A DNA stretch of 64,000 nt, taken from Dissulfuribacter thermophilus. GTDB taxonomy: Bacteria > Desulfobacterota > Dissulfuribacteria > Dissulfuribacterales > Dissulfuribacteraceae. Positions 25,221 to 33,360 of this stretch are shown here, one piece after another; the stretch's first letter is position 1, and each line of letters begins with the position of its first letter. Below the pieces are notes generated by a model that saw nothing but the letters and a program-made list of their open reading frames with translations, made no database searches and had not been told where the DNA came from. The stretch lies in the NCBI RefSeq assembly GCF_001687335.1, contig NZ_MAGO01000001.1, forward strand, positions 310,001 to 374,000, in the 5' to 3' direction. A program made the translations under genes and the position numbers.

Positions 25221-26066
25221 ATGACTACTGATTGTGGCCGCCTGTTTGTGGTAGGTACTCCTATTGGAAACCTCAGTGACCTGACTCTACGGGCAGAAGA
25301 GGTCTTAAAAGAGGTTAGGGTAGTAGTGTGCGAGGATACAAGGCGGACCAGAAAGCTACTGTCGCAGTTAGGGGCAAAGGCTAGGCTCATTAGTTGTTTT
25401 GAGCAAAAAGAGGAGTTGTGCGCAAAAGATGTGGTCAATATGCTTCTTGAGGGAGTCGATTGTGCCTATTGTTCCGATGCTGGCACCCCAAATATTTCAG
25501 ATCCTGGAAGGCGCCTGATAGAGGCTGTTTATAAGGCAAATATCCCCATAATACCAGTCCCAGGGGTGTCAGCAGTAACGGCGATTCTAAGTTGCTCGCC
25601 ATTCAAGGGAGATAGATTCTTCTTTGCCGGCTTTTTACCTGAAAAACAAGGGCCGAGACAGGAGTTCTTAAGGGGAATCAAAGAGGTTGAGTGCCCAATA
25701 GTATTTTTCGAAGCACCTCACAGGGTGAAAAGGGCTCTTAGGGACGTGATGGAAATTATTGGAGATAGATCCATTGTAATGGGAAGGGAGCTTACAAAAA
25801 TACATGAAGAGTTGGTATTTGATCGTGTCTCAGGGCTCATTAAAAGATTTGAACAAATTGAGCCTAGGGGCGAATTCACATTTTGTATGGAGGGTGCAAA
25901 AGCTGGGGCAAAAAGTGAGGATTCAGAGACGATCCAAGAGATTGAAGCCCTTTTGGATCTAATAAAACACGGGAAATATGGTACTCGAGAACTTGCCACA
26001 TTGATTTCAAGGATTTCAGGGATAAAGAAAAGTACCATATACAATCTTGCGGTCAAAAAGGGTTGA
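25221..26066 (+). CDS. rsmI: RsmI, 16S rRNA (cytidine-1402-2'-O)-methyltransferase
   Basis: A tetrapyrrole-methylase-fold enzyme of 281 residues that modifies C1402 in the ribosomal decoding centre. Landmarks are LFVVGTPIGNLSDLTLRA, VCEDTRRTRKLL, YCSDAGTPNISDPG, VPGVSAVTAILSCS and FFEAPHRVKRAL, all diagnostic for RsmI. It starts 3 bases after the phosphatidyltransferase stop. Confidence 0.95.
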   Translation: MTTDCGRLFVVGTPIGNLSDLTLRAEEVLKEVRVVVCEDTRRTRKLLSQLGAKARLISCFEQKEELCAKDVVNMLLEGVDCAYCSDAGTPNISDPGRRLIEAVYKANIPIIPVPGVSAVTAILSCSPFKGDRFFFAGFLPEKQGPRQEFLRGIKEVECPIVFFEAPHRVKRALRDVMEIIGDRSIVMGRELTKIHEELVFDRVSGLIKRFEQIEPRGEFTFCMEGAKAGAKSEDSETIQEIEALLDLIKHGKYGTRELATLISRISGIKKSTIYNLAVKKG

Positions 26067-26124
26067 AAAGGGATCAACTCAGCTAACTCATTTTAAGATT
26101 GGCATACAATAAAAATGGTAACCC

Positions 26125-26277
26125 CTCACAGGGCACTGACCCGCAAGAAATGTATAACATGCCAATTTGTATTTGCTTGCAGGGTGCCGTAGATACAAGG
26201 CGGAGGGCATGAAGGCGTACTCCCTGTACGTCGAATGCCCGACAACGCAGTAGATGCGGTGCCCTGTGAGCAAATAC
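26125..26277. repeat. REP/MITE-like palindromic element upstream of kdsB (copy B)
   Basis: CTCACAGGGCAC (26125-26136) pairs perfectly with GTGCCCTGTGAG (26259-26270). A nested 109-bp unit is bounded by GTATTTGC (26169-26176) and GCAAATAC (26270-26277). Its core (CAAGGCGGAGGGCA, GAAGGCGTACT, GTACGTC, CGCAGTAG in order) resembles the copy at 9.4 kb. It fills most of the rsmI-kdsB gap and would fold into a long RNA hairpin. Confidence 0.75.
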
Positions 26278-26315
26278 TAAAAATGATGAATGATCCATGG
26301 AATGGAGGGACTAAC

Positions 26316-27071
26316 GTGCCGACTGGATGTGAATATTACAAAACATACGCCATTATTCCAGCACGCATTGGCTCAACGCGTCTTCCACGCAAGCCTCTCT
26401 TAGAGATAAATGGTCTTCCTCTTATTATCCATTGCCTAAATTCAGCTAAATCTACAGGCCTTTTTAGCGATATAATTGTTGCCACTGATTCAAAAGAGAT
26501 TCTCGATGTAGTCGAGGCCCATGGCGGTAAAGGGCTACTTACAGACAAAGGGCATCCTTCTGGAACAGACAGGGTCTTTGAGGCAGCTTCAAAGCTGGCT
26601 TTGGGAGAAGAAGACATCATAGTGAATATTCAGGGTGATCAACCTGTTGTTCATAGAGATGTAGTAAAGAAGCTAATTGCATTTTTGGAAGATAGACCAG
26701 ATGTAAAAATGGCAACCCCTGCGTGTCCGGCCCTAGTTGAGGAGGTGCAAAATCCCAATAGGGTTAAGGTGGTGCTGTCAAAGGACGGGCTGGCCCTTTA
26801 TTTTTCACGTGCTCCAATTCCATATCTGCGGGATGGAGACACTGATCCTGGGTATTTGAGGCACATAGGAATATATGCCTACAGGAATGGATTTTTAAAA
26901 CAGTTCGTATCTCTCCCCCAAGGCCGTCTTGAGGTAATAGAAAAGCTAGAGCAACTTAGGGCCCTTGAATTTGGCCATAAAATAGGGGTGGTATTGGTGG
27001 ACAGAGCGCCACTAGATGTTGATACCATGGAAGACCTGAAAGCGGTAGAGGAGTATCTTAAAAAGTTTTGA
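26316..27071 (+). CDS. kdsB: KdsB, CMP-KDO synthetase
   Basis: 3-deoxy-manno-octulosonate cytidylyltransferase, 251 residues, activating KDO with CTP for LPS inner core. Motifs: AIIPARIGSTRLPRKPLLEI (nucleotide-binding loop), VATDSKEI, GGKGLLTDKGHPSGTDRVFE, NIQGDQPVVHRD, and YLRHIGIYAYRNGFL. The frame is open back to 26235, but GTG 26316 sits 7 bases behind GGAGGG and gives the normal family length. The earlier ATGs fall inside the palindromic repeat. Its stop codon overlaps a GTTTTGA repeat. Confidence 0.94.
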   Translation: MPTGCEYYKTYAIIPARIGSTRLPRKPLLEINGLPLIIHCLNSAKSTGLFSDIIVATDSKEILDVVEAHGGKGLLTDKGHPSGTDRVFEAASKLALGEEDIIVNIQGDQPVVHRDVVKKLIAFLEDRPDVKMATPACPALVEEVQNPNRVKVVLSKDGLALYFSRAPIPYLRDGDTDPGYLRHIGIYAYRNGFLKQFVSLPQGRLEVIEKLEQLRALEFGHKIGVVLVDRAPLDVDTMEDLKAVEEYLKKF

Positions 27072-27100
27072 GTATTGAGTTTTGAGTTGAAGGAAAAAAG
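27063..27100. repeat. GTTTTGA heptamer repeat between kdsB and murI
   Basis: AAGTTTTGA is followed by GTATTGA, GTTTTGA and GTTGAAGGAAAAAAG. The first unit carries the kdsB stop codon. It is the same unit and orientation as the ileS copy. It lies between two convergent genes. Confidence 0.75.
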
Positions 27101-27105
27101 GGCGA

Positions 27106-27915
27106 TTAGGCCTTTTTGACCTCTATGGGTTCTTTAATAAAGCGCTTTATGACTTCTTGGGTAACAGGGCCCAGGTCTGAAAAGTAGAATACGTCTTTTT
27201 TCTCTGGGATAGTGTCTTTTAGGTCAAAATTGGCCTTCACATGGTTGTAAACTAGTCTTGCTACCTCCTCAGAAGGGTCCACAATATTGGTCCTTTTACC
27301 GATCTTCTCCTGAATTATATCTTTTAACATGGGATAATGGGTACAGCCCAAGACAAGGGTGTCTACGCAGCGGAGCTTTAGAGGATGAAGGTATTTTTTA
27401 ACGATCATTTTTGTTTCCCGTCTGTCGAACCAACCCTCTTCAACCAATGGAACAATGAGTGGGCAAGGTTTAGCAATTATTACATAGTCTTCTGATATCT
27501 TTTTTATTTCTCGTTCATAAATTCGGCTTTCTATTGTTGCCCTGGTGCCTATTACGCCAATGCGTTTGTTTTTAGTGACCCTCACAGCTTCTTTGACAGA
27601 TGGGGTTACAACTTCAAATATTGGGCAATCAAAGGTCTCTTTTAAAAACCCAGTTGCAGTGCTTGCTGCGCTGTGACAGGCAATAACAATAATATTGGCC
27701 CCAGCTTCTAGGAGAAACTCGGTATCTTCTTTTGCAAATTGTTGGATGGTCTGGGCGGCCTTGGTGCCATAGGGAGTCCTTGCTGTGTCGCCAAAATAAA
27801 TAAGAGGTATGTTGGGCAGAATACGTTTAAGTTCCCTGACAACGGTTAGTCCACCAACCCCTGAATCAAATACACCTATGACCGGTTTTTTAGAGTTTGT
27901 TGACTGAGTTTTCAT
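27106..27915 (-). CDS. murI: Glutamate racemase
   Basis: A cofactor-independent racemase of 269 residues providing D-glutamate for peptidoglycan. The two catalytic cysteines are in IVIACHSAAST and LVLGCTHYPML. The N-terminus has IGVFDSGVGGLTVVREL and YFGDTARTPYGTKA. It is divergent from the phosphofructokinase gene and convergent with kdsB. Confidence 0.95.
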   Translation of the reverse strand: MKTQSTNSKKPVIGVFDSGVGGLTVVRELKRILPNIPLIYFGDTARTPYGTKAAQTIQQFAKEDTEFLLEAGANIIVIACHSAASTATGFLKETFDCPIFEVVTPSVKEAVRVTKNKRIGVIGTRATIESRIYEREIKKISEDYVIIAKPCPLIVPLVEEGWFDRRETKMIVKKYLHPLKLRCVDTLVLGCTHYPMLKDIIQEKIGKRTNIVDPSEEVARLVYNHVKANFDLKDTIPEKKDVFYFSDLGPVTQEVIKRFIKEPIEVKKA

Positions 27916-28094
27916 GAAATAGTAAACATAGAAGAGAATTCAATGTAATTCAATGGTTATTTGTCGCTGTCCGCAGAGAATGAATAAGTGCTAGAGGCTG
28001 ATTTGTGCATATATTTTACAACGATTGGAACCAACGGTTTTATGCCTAAAAAAGAGAATTTTAAGGCTGAACAAAAAATAACAAGGAGCAGAAA

Positions 28095-29465
28095 ATGGAA
28101 GATGCCTCCGTATGCCCTAGAGACCCAAATGCCTTTTGTAATGTTGACGAAATTGATCTCTATGAGCAGATCGAGACCAAGATAGAAACCCTTGGTCCTA
28201 CTAAGGTCGAGAGCCCGTATACCAATAAAGGTGAGATCCATTTTGTAAAGGATGATGACCGAGTCCTTGTTCATGTCTCTGAGAAATCAATTAAAAGGCT
28301 CATTGAAGAGGGCAAAGAACCGCTGAGCTTTGAATTCGCTGGGCCTAGGGAATGGATATATTTTGATCCTTCCAAGGTAAAAGCCGCTATTGTTACCTGT
28401 GGAGGCCTCTGTCCTGGCATAAATGATGTCATACGGGCAATAGTGATGAGTCTTCACTTTGGTTATGGGGTAAAAACTATCTTTGGGATCCGTTATGGAC
28501 TCAGAGGATTTATCCCCAAGTACGGCCTTCCAGTTATGGAACTAACCCCATCGTTTGTTGAAAAGATCCACGAACTTGGAGGTACAATACTCGGATCTTC
28601 TAGGGGGCCTCAGCCCATTGACGTTGTTGTGGATACCCTTGAGAGGCTTAACTGCTCTATACTCTTTATTATAGGGGGAGATGGTACCTTCAGGGCAGGA
28701 GCCAAAATCGTTGATGAAATAAAAAAACGAGGTCTTAAGATCTCTGTAATAGCTATTCCAAAGACCATTGACAACGATATTTATCTGGTTTCTAAAACCT
28801 TCGGATTTGAAACTGCAGTGGAGATGGCATGTCAGGCCATAAGGTGTGCTCATACGGAGGCCGTGGGAGCCCCAAACTGTATTGGGCTTGTAAAGGTCAT
28901 GGGAAGACACTCGGGATTTATAGCAGCAGCGGCTACAGCAGCCTTAAGGGAAGTGAATTTTTGTCTGATTCCAGAGAGTGATTTTGACCTTGAGGGAGAA
29001 AATGGTCTATTAAATGCCTTGAGAAAGAGGCTTCTTTTGCGCGGTCATGCCGTCATTGTGGTTGCCGAGGGAGCAGGTCAAAAATACGTTTTAGGAGATA
29101 AGGTGGAAAAAGACCTTTCTGGTAATATAAAACTTGGAGATATTGGGATATTTTTGAAGGAAAGAATAAAGGCATATTTTGATTCCCTCAATATGGATTG
29201 TTTTATAAGGTATATTGATCCAAGCTATATTATAAGAAGTGTTCCGGCAAACGTGGATGATAGGCTTTATTGCGCCAATCTAGGGCAAAACGCTGTTCAC
29301 GCGGCAATGGCGGGTAAGACAGGGATGTTAGTGAGCCTCTGGAATGACAGGTACGTCCACATCCCACTTAGCTCTGCAATAAAGAAGAGGAAACAGCTGG
29401 ATCTTTCAAGCAGGCTTTGGTTGAGTGTGCTTGAGTCTACTGGTCAGTCATGTCTGAAAAACTAG
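28095..29465 (+). CDS. 6-phosphofructokinase, ATP-type of the long (plant/spirochaete-like) clade
   Basis: A glycolytic kinase of 456 residues. Landmarks: VTCGGLCPGINDVIRAIV, the GGDGT motif in FIIGGDGTFRAGAKIVDEI, which favours ATP over pyrophosphate as donor, IPKTIDNDIYLVSKTFGF, and GLVKVMGRHSGFIAAAA. The length and N-terminal extension match the group II PFKs rather than the short bacterial PfkA. AAGGAG lies just before ATG 28095. It overlaps rlmN by 16 bases. Donor specificity is inferred from GGDGT and not certain. Confidence 0.88.
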   Translation: MEDASVCPRDPNAFCNVDEIDLYEQIETKIETLGPTKVESPYTNKGEIHFVKDDDRVLVHVSEKSIKRLIEEGKEPLSFEFAGPREWIYFDPSKVKAAIVTCGGLCPGINDVIRAIVMSLHFGYGVKTIFGIRYGLRGFIPKYGLPVMELTPSFVEKIHELGGTILGSSRGPQPIDVVVDTLERLNCSILFIIGGDGTFRAGAKIVDEIKKRGLKISVIAIPKTIDNDIYLVSKTFGFETAVEMACQAIRCAHTEAVGAPNCIGLVKVMGRHSGFIAAAATAALREVNFCLIPESDFDLEGENGLLNALRKRLLLRGHAVIVVAEGAGQKYVLGDKVEKDLSGNIKLGDIGIFLKERIKAYFDSLNMDCFIRYIDPSYIIRSVPANVDDRLYCANLGQNAVHAAMAGKTGMLVSLWNDRYVHIPLSSAIKKRKQLDLSSRLWLSVLESTGQSCLKN

Positions 29466-30496
29466 ACATTAGATCCCTAACGTGTGAGGAATTAGAGGCG
29501 CTTGTAACTAGCCAGGGCTTTGAAGCATATAGGGGAAGGCAACTTTTTAAATGGCTTTGGACCCCAGGCGTCCATTCCTTTGATCGAATGTCCAATTTGC
29601 CCTTGCGCCTCAGGAGGAGGCTCAAGGAGATTTCATTTATAAATTTTATTGACCCCATAAACATCCAGGAATCAAGAGATGGGACAAAGAAGTTTGCCTC
29701 AAGGCTCAAGTGTGGTCAGGTGGTAGAGAGTGTGATCATACCCGAAGACGGTCATAACACCCTTTGTATCTCTAGCCAGGTAGGTTGCCAAATGGGGTGT
29801 TCTTTCTGTAGGACCGCTAAGATGGGTTTTATAAGGAATTTGGAGCCTTCGGAAATCGTTTTACAGGCCTTGACTGCTATTGAAATACTTGGCTCTGATA
29901 GAAAGAAACTTAGAAATATCGTATTCATGGGGATGGGAGAGCCCTTAAATAATTATGAAAATGTATCAAAGGCGATTTCGATACTTCAAGACAGGGAGGG
30001 GCTAGATTTTTCCAAACGGAGGATAACTGTCTCTACATGTGGCATCATCCCTAAAATATTACGTCTTGGAAAGGAACATGAGGTTGGGCTCGCAGTAAGT
30101 CTCCATGCATCCTTTGATAAAAAGCGCTCAGACCTTATGCCTGTAAATAGGAAGTATGGTTTGGATGACCTGCTTCAAGCCTTGAAGTCCTATCCACTTC
30201 CTAGGAGGCGTAGAATTACAATTGAGTATCTATTGTTGAGAGATATAAATGATAGCTCACAGGATGCGAGAGAGCTTGCCAGGAAATTGTCCTCTTTACG
30301 TACAAAGATAAATCTCATCGCATTTAACGAGGTCCCAGGTATACCTTTCAAGGCCCCTAAAAAAGAAGCTGTCCTAGAGTTTCAAAAGGTCCTTCAGGAT
30401 AAGGGATTTACTGTAACTATAAGAAAGAGTAAGGGGGCCGATATTGATGCTGCATGTGGACAGCTTTATGCCAGGGTAGTAGAAGCTGGGGAGTAG
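29450..30496 (+). CDS. rlmN: RlmN, dual-specificity rRNA/tRNA adenine-C2 methyltransferase
   Basis: A radical SAM methyltransferase of 348 residues that methylates C2 of A2503 in 23S rRNA and A37 of some tRNAs. Landmarks: YRGRQLFKWLW, the cluster motif CQMGCSFC inside CISSQVGCQMGCSFCRTAKM, FMGMGEPLNNYENV, and the C-terminal GADIDAACGQL containing the methyl-carrying cysteine. Confidence 0.95.
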   Translation: MSEKLDIRSLTCEELEALVTSQGFEAYRGRQLFKWLWTPGVHSFDRMSNLPLRLRRRLKEISFINFIDPINIQESRDGTKKFASRLKCGQVVESVIIPEDGHNTLCISSQVGCQMGCSFCRTAKMGFIRNLEPSEIVLQALTAIEILGSDRKKLRNIVFMGMGEPLNNYENVSKAISILQDREGLDFSKRRITVSTCGIIPKILRLGKEHEVGLAVSLHASFDKKRSDLMPVNRKYGLDDLLQALKSYPLPRRRRITIEYLLLRDINDSSQDARELARKLSSLRTKINLIAFNEVPGIPFKAPKKEAVLEFQKVLQDKGFTVTIRKSKGADIDAACGQLYARVVEAGE

Positions 30497-30518
30497 GTAT
30501 TAGGTAGTGGGTAATGGA

Positions 30519-31151
30519 ATGGTCGATGAAGCCTTGAGACTTAAGGGCATATATCTAGCTTTTGATAATGGCTCCCCTCTTTTTGAAGATTTTAATTTAA
30601 AGGTCTTAAAGGGTGAACATGTAGTAATAAATGGACCCTCAGGCTCTGGCAAAACAACCTTGCTCAAGCTCTGTTTGGGGTTCATCGTGCCAGATGAAGG
30701 CCAGATTTTTATTGACGGTATCCCTTTAAACGAAAAGACGGTTTGGACACTTAGGTTAAAGATAGGCTACTGCCCTCAGGAACCAATACTAGGAGATGGA
30801 ACTGTCGAAGATTTTTTAAAAAGGCCTTTTTCATACAAGGCAAATAAGAAAAATACCTATTCAAAAGAGGAGGTAATAGAGCTTCTCAGTCTATTGGGGC
30901 TTGACCAAAATGTACTTAAACGTCATGTATCAGCCCTCTCAGGAGGGGAAAAACAGCGGATATGTATTGTTTCTGCCCTACTTCTCAGACGAGATATCTA
31001 CTTTTTTGATGAGCCTACATCTGCCCTAGACCTAGAATCAAAGAAAAAGGTGTTAAAGCTCTTTTCAAGACTTTCAGAGAAGACAATAATTTATGTGAGC
31101 CATGATCCAGAAGTGTTGGACAGTGCTCAAAGAGTGATAAGCCTACCATGA
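30519..31151 (+). CDS. ABC transporter ATP-binding protein, FetA/YbbL type
   Basis: An ATPase of 210 residues. Walker A is GPSGSGKTTLLK, the signature is LSGGEKQRICIV, and Walker B is IYFFDEPTSALD. It overlaps the following UPF0014 permease by ATGA, the arrangement of the iron exporter FetAB (YbbL/YbbM). A GTG at 30507 is also in frame; ATG 30519 is preferred because it gives the usual N-terminus. The short G-rich stretch 30490-30517 between rlmN and this gene reads like a degenerate GGTATTAG repeat. Confidence 0.85.
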   Translation: MVDEALRLKGIYLAFDNGSPLFEDFNLKVLKGEHVVINGPSGSGKTTLLKLCLGFIVPDEGQIFIDGIPLNEKTVWTLRLKIGYCPQEPILGDGTVEDFLKRPFSYKANKKNTYSKEEVIELLSLLGLDQNVLKRHVSALSGGEKQRICIVSALLLRRDIYFFDEPTSALDLESKKKVLKLFSRLSEKTIIYVSHDPEVLDSAQRVISLP

Positions 31152-31924
31152 ATACCATTGAAATAGATGTCTATAGGTTGTCATTATATTATCTTGTTTT
31201 GATCATTCCCTTTTCTATTATCCTATGGCTAAGGCTTCCCATGGTCAAAGAGACCCTTTTGGCCGTAGTCAGAATGACGTTACAACTCACCTTTGTTGGA
31301 CTTTACCTTCAAGTAGTCTTCAAGCTCAATAATCCTTTTATAAATGCCCTTTGGCTGTGTGCCTTGATATTAGTAGCAGACCTTTCAGTCCTGAGGAGCT
31401 GCAAGATAGGCATTCTGAGGTGTCTGATTCCCATTGCATTAGCCATATTAGTTGGGCTTAGCCTACCTCTTTTGGTCTTATTGAAGGTCACCTTGGGTCT
31501 TTCTAATCCAATGGATGCAAGGTTTCTCATTCCCATAGGAGGCATGATATTAGGCAATTGTATGAGGGCCAGTATCATTGGGATACGGGATTTTTTTTCC
31601 AGGGTAAAAAAGGAGGAAAAGACCTTTTTATTGGCCCTTGGGCAAGGAGCCACCCTCTTTGAGGCCGTAAGACCCTTTATCCGCGAGGCCTTTAAGGCAT
31701 CTATAATGCCAACTGTGGCCACTATGGCCACGATTGGCCTTGTTTCCTTGCCTGGCATGATGACAGGCGTCATCCTTGGAGGACAAGACCCTGCATATGC
31801 AATTAGGTATCAAATTGCCATCATGATTGCCATTTTGTCTGGTACTGCATTAACCGTAGTCTTAGCAATCATATTTAGCCTCAAGGTCAACTTCACTCCC
31901 TTTGGTATTTACCGGTCACGGTAA
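31148..31924 (+). CDS. UPF0014 permease, FetB/YbbM type metal exporter
   Basis: A membrane protein of 258 residues with about six to seven hydrophobic segments. Family stretches: LAVVRMTLQLTFVGLYLQ, LIPIGGMILGNCMRASIIG, and MATIGLVSLPGMMTGVILGG followed by QDPAYAIRYQIAIM. With the overlapping ATPase it should form a FetAB-type exporter, linked in E. coli to iron efflux and oxidative stress resistance. That function is from family knowledge; the substrate is not shown here. Confidence 0.88.
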   Translation: MNTIEIDVYRLSLYYLVLIIPFSIILWLRLPMVKETLLAVVRMTLQLTFVGLYLQVVFKLNNPFINALWLCALILVADLSVLRSCKIGILRCLIPIALAILVGLSLPLLVLLKVTLGLSNPMDARFLIPIGGMILGNCMRASIIGIRDFFSRVKKEEKTFLLALGQGATLFEAVRPFIREAFKASIMPTVATMATIGLVSLPGMMTGVILGGQDPAYAIRYQIAIMIAILSGTALTVVLAIIFSLKVNFTPFGIYRSR

Positions 31925-31927
31925 TCG

Positions 31928-32016
31928 TCCTTCAACTCAAAACCCAAAACTCAAAACTTCTAAAGCCATTTTCCTTCAACTCAAAACTCAGAACTCAAAA
32001 CTCAAAACTTCTAAAA
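31928..32016. repeat. Two tandem copies of the GTTTTGA heptamer minisatellite (inverse orientation)
   Basis: Two units, 31928-31964 and 31971-32016, each begin with TCCTTCAACTCAAAAC and continue as CAAAACT-type heptamers ending in TCTAAA. They are the reverse complement of the ileS and kdsB copies. The block fills the whole gap between two convergent genes. Confidence 0.8.
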
Positions 32017-32017
32017 C

Positions 32018-32626
32018 CTAGAGGTGGACAGATTCGAATGCCTCTCTCAGTACAGACACTGGCCTGCCGAGGAGGGCATCGTAGGCATTTTCTTTAAGTG
32101 GACAAGATTTTTTTAATTTGTTTCGGAATTCTTGGTCCTTACGTTCTAAATCCATGAGTCCATTAGTATCATGTAAGGCAACGAGTCTCCTTATAAGAGA
32201 TGGAGCAAATAGTCTGTCGTATTCCTCGAAAATTTCCCGTAGGGTCTTATCCTTAAAAATCATCTTTCTATTTAGGAGATCCTTTAAAAACATGGAAATC
32301 AGTGGATCTGGGTTCCAACATTCCAGGGTTTTACACTCAATTGGTCGATTCTCATAGATCAGGCAGGAGTTAGTTGATTCTTTAAAAAAAATACAGGTAA
32401 AGCCTCCTATCTTTCCCTTGATTTTGATCATGTCGTAAGGTAGTTCTATGAGCATTCCTTTAACTGGGTGATATGCGAGTTCTCCTTTTCTAAAGGTTAC
32501 GAGTGCATCTGGACTGAGGACGTCATCCATGACGATTTTGTCTTCGACATGGAGGGTAGGACCGCCTTTTTGGCAACAGGTCCCGCATCTTCTGCATGAT
32601 TGGATAGTGTTATAAGAAGAAATCAT
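32018..32626 (-). CDS. YkgJ-type cysteine-cluster protein
   Basis: A soluble protein of 202 residues with the CxxCxxCC-type cluster near the N-terminus (CRRCGTCCQKGGPTLH) and a second group (CLIYENRPIECKTLECW), as in the YkgJ/UPF0153 family, which is thought to bind zinc or an iron-sulfur cluster. Function unknown. The frame is open up to TTG 32716, but ATG 32626 gives the normal N-terminus. That ATG shares the palindrome CATG with the start of the divergent gene at 32625, so any promoter would have to lie in the neighbouring coding sequence. Confidence 0.75.
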   Translation of the reverse strand: MISSYNTIQSCRRCGTCCQKGGPTLHVEDKIVMDDVLSPDALVTFRKGELAYHPVKGMLIELPYDMIKIKGKIGGFTCIFFKESTNSCLIYENRPIECKTLECWNPDPLISMFLKDLLNRKMIFKDKTLREIFEEYDRLFAPSLIRRLVALHDTNGLMDLERKDQEFRNKLKKSCPLKENAYDALLGRPVSVLREAFESVHL

Positions 32627-33209
32627 GGAAAAGAACTTTACAACAAATCTGCATCTTTTAAAGGCGCTTGAAGGGCTTTTTGAGAATGCTGATTGGGCAT
32701 TCTCAGAGATCGCCAAGGCCTTTCCAAATGAGGTTGCATGCTCTAAGGGCTGTTCTGATTGCTGTCATGCAATGTTTGATGTGTCGTTAATAGAAGCGAT
32801 TCTATTGAAAAAAGAATTTTTGGCGCTTCCAAGAAAAGTCAGACGGGATGTTGAGCGTAATTCCAAAAGGGCATTAAAGGAGTTTAGGGCAGTCTCTAAT
32901 ACTAAAGACCCCTCCACAGTCAAAATCAGATGTCCTCTTCTATCTAAACAGGATTCGTGTCTTATTTATAAGGCAAGGCCAATTAATTGCAGGACCTACG
33001 GAGTGCCCACAAATATTGATGGAAAGGCTCATGTGTGCCCCAATAGCAGATTTGAACTAGGGAAAAACTATACGACTCTAAATTTAGGTCCGCTTCAGGC
33101 GAGACTGCTTGAGCTATCGATGTCAGCCGGAGGGCCAGTGCTTGGAAGACGTAGGTGGTCTATTGCCGAAGTAATACTTGATCTAGATGAGGTATTCGCC
33201 TCACTATAG
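32625..33209 (+). CDS. YkgJ-type cysteine-cluster protein, divergent paralogue
   Basis: A protein of 194 residues with a helical N-terminal region of about 40 residues, then CSKGCSDCCHAMFDVS and CPLLSKQDSCLIYKARPINC, followed by a conserved C-terminal helix region. It is the same family as its divergent neighbour but clearly diverged in sequence. The start ATG 32625 overlaps the neighbour's ATG in CATG; the upstream AGAAGAA is only a weak ribosome binding site. It ends at a perfect bidirectional terminator. Confidence 0.78.
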   Translation: MEKNFTTNLHLLKALEGLFENADWAFSEIAKAFPNEVACSKGCSDCCHAMFDVSLIEAILLKKEFLALPRKVRRDVERNSKRALKEFRAVSNTKDPSTVKIRCPLLSKQDSCLIYKARPINCRTYGVPTNIDGKAHVCPNSRFELGKNYTTLNLGPLQARLLELSMSAGGPVLGRRRWSIAEVILDLDEVFASL

Positions 33210-33238
33210 GCCATTACATAATATTTTTCGTTAAAACA

Positions 33239-33271
33239 TTTTCCTCTCTGGCCCTTAGCCAGAGAGGAAAA
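33239..33271. terminator. Perfect 14-bp bidirectional terminator
   Basis: TTTTCCTCTCTGGC (33239-33252) pairs without mismatch with 33258-33271 around the loop CCTTA. Because the stem ends in A and T runs, it can stop transcription from both convergent genes (32625 plus strand and 33361 minus strand). Confidence 0.92.
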
Positions 33272-33360
33272 TACATATTTATCTAGATCTAGTATAAAGA
33301 AGGATTTTCAAGATACTGAAAAACAACGTATTTTAATCTATATGTGAATATGTTGAGCTG

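Noticed and set aside
31928-32016. Possible CRISPR array
   Set aside because: Repeats are 7-bp units without unique spacers of constant length; a minisatellite, and no cas genes are nearby.
32627-32716. N-terminal extension of the minus-strand YkgJ protein to TTG 32716
   Set aside because: The extra 30 residues are antisense to the divergent gene, lack family similarity and have no ribosome binding site.
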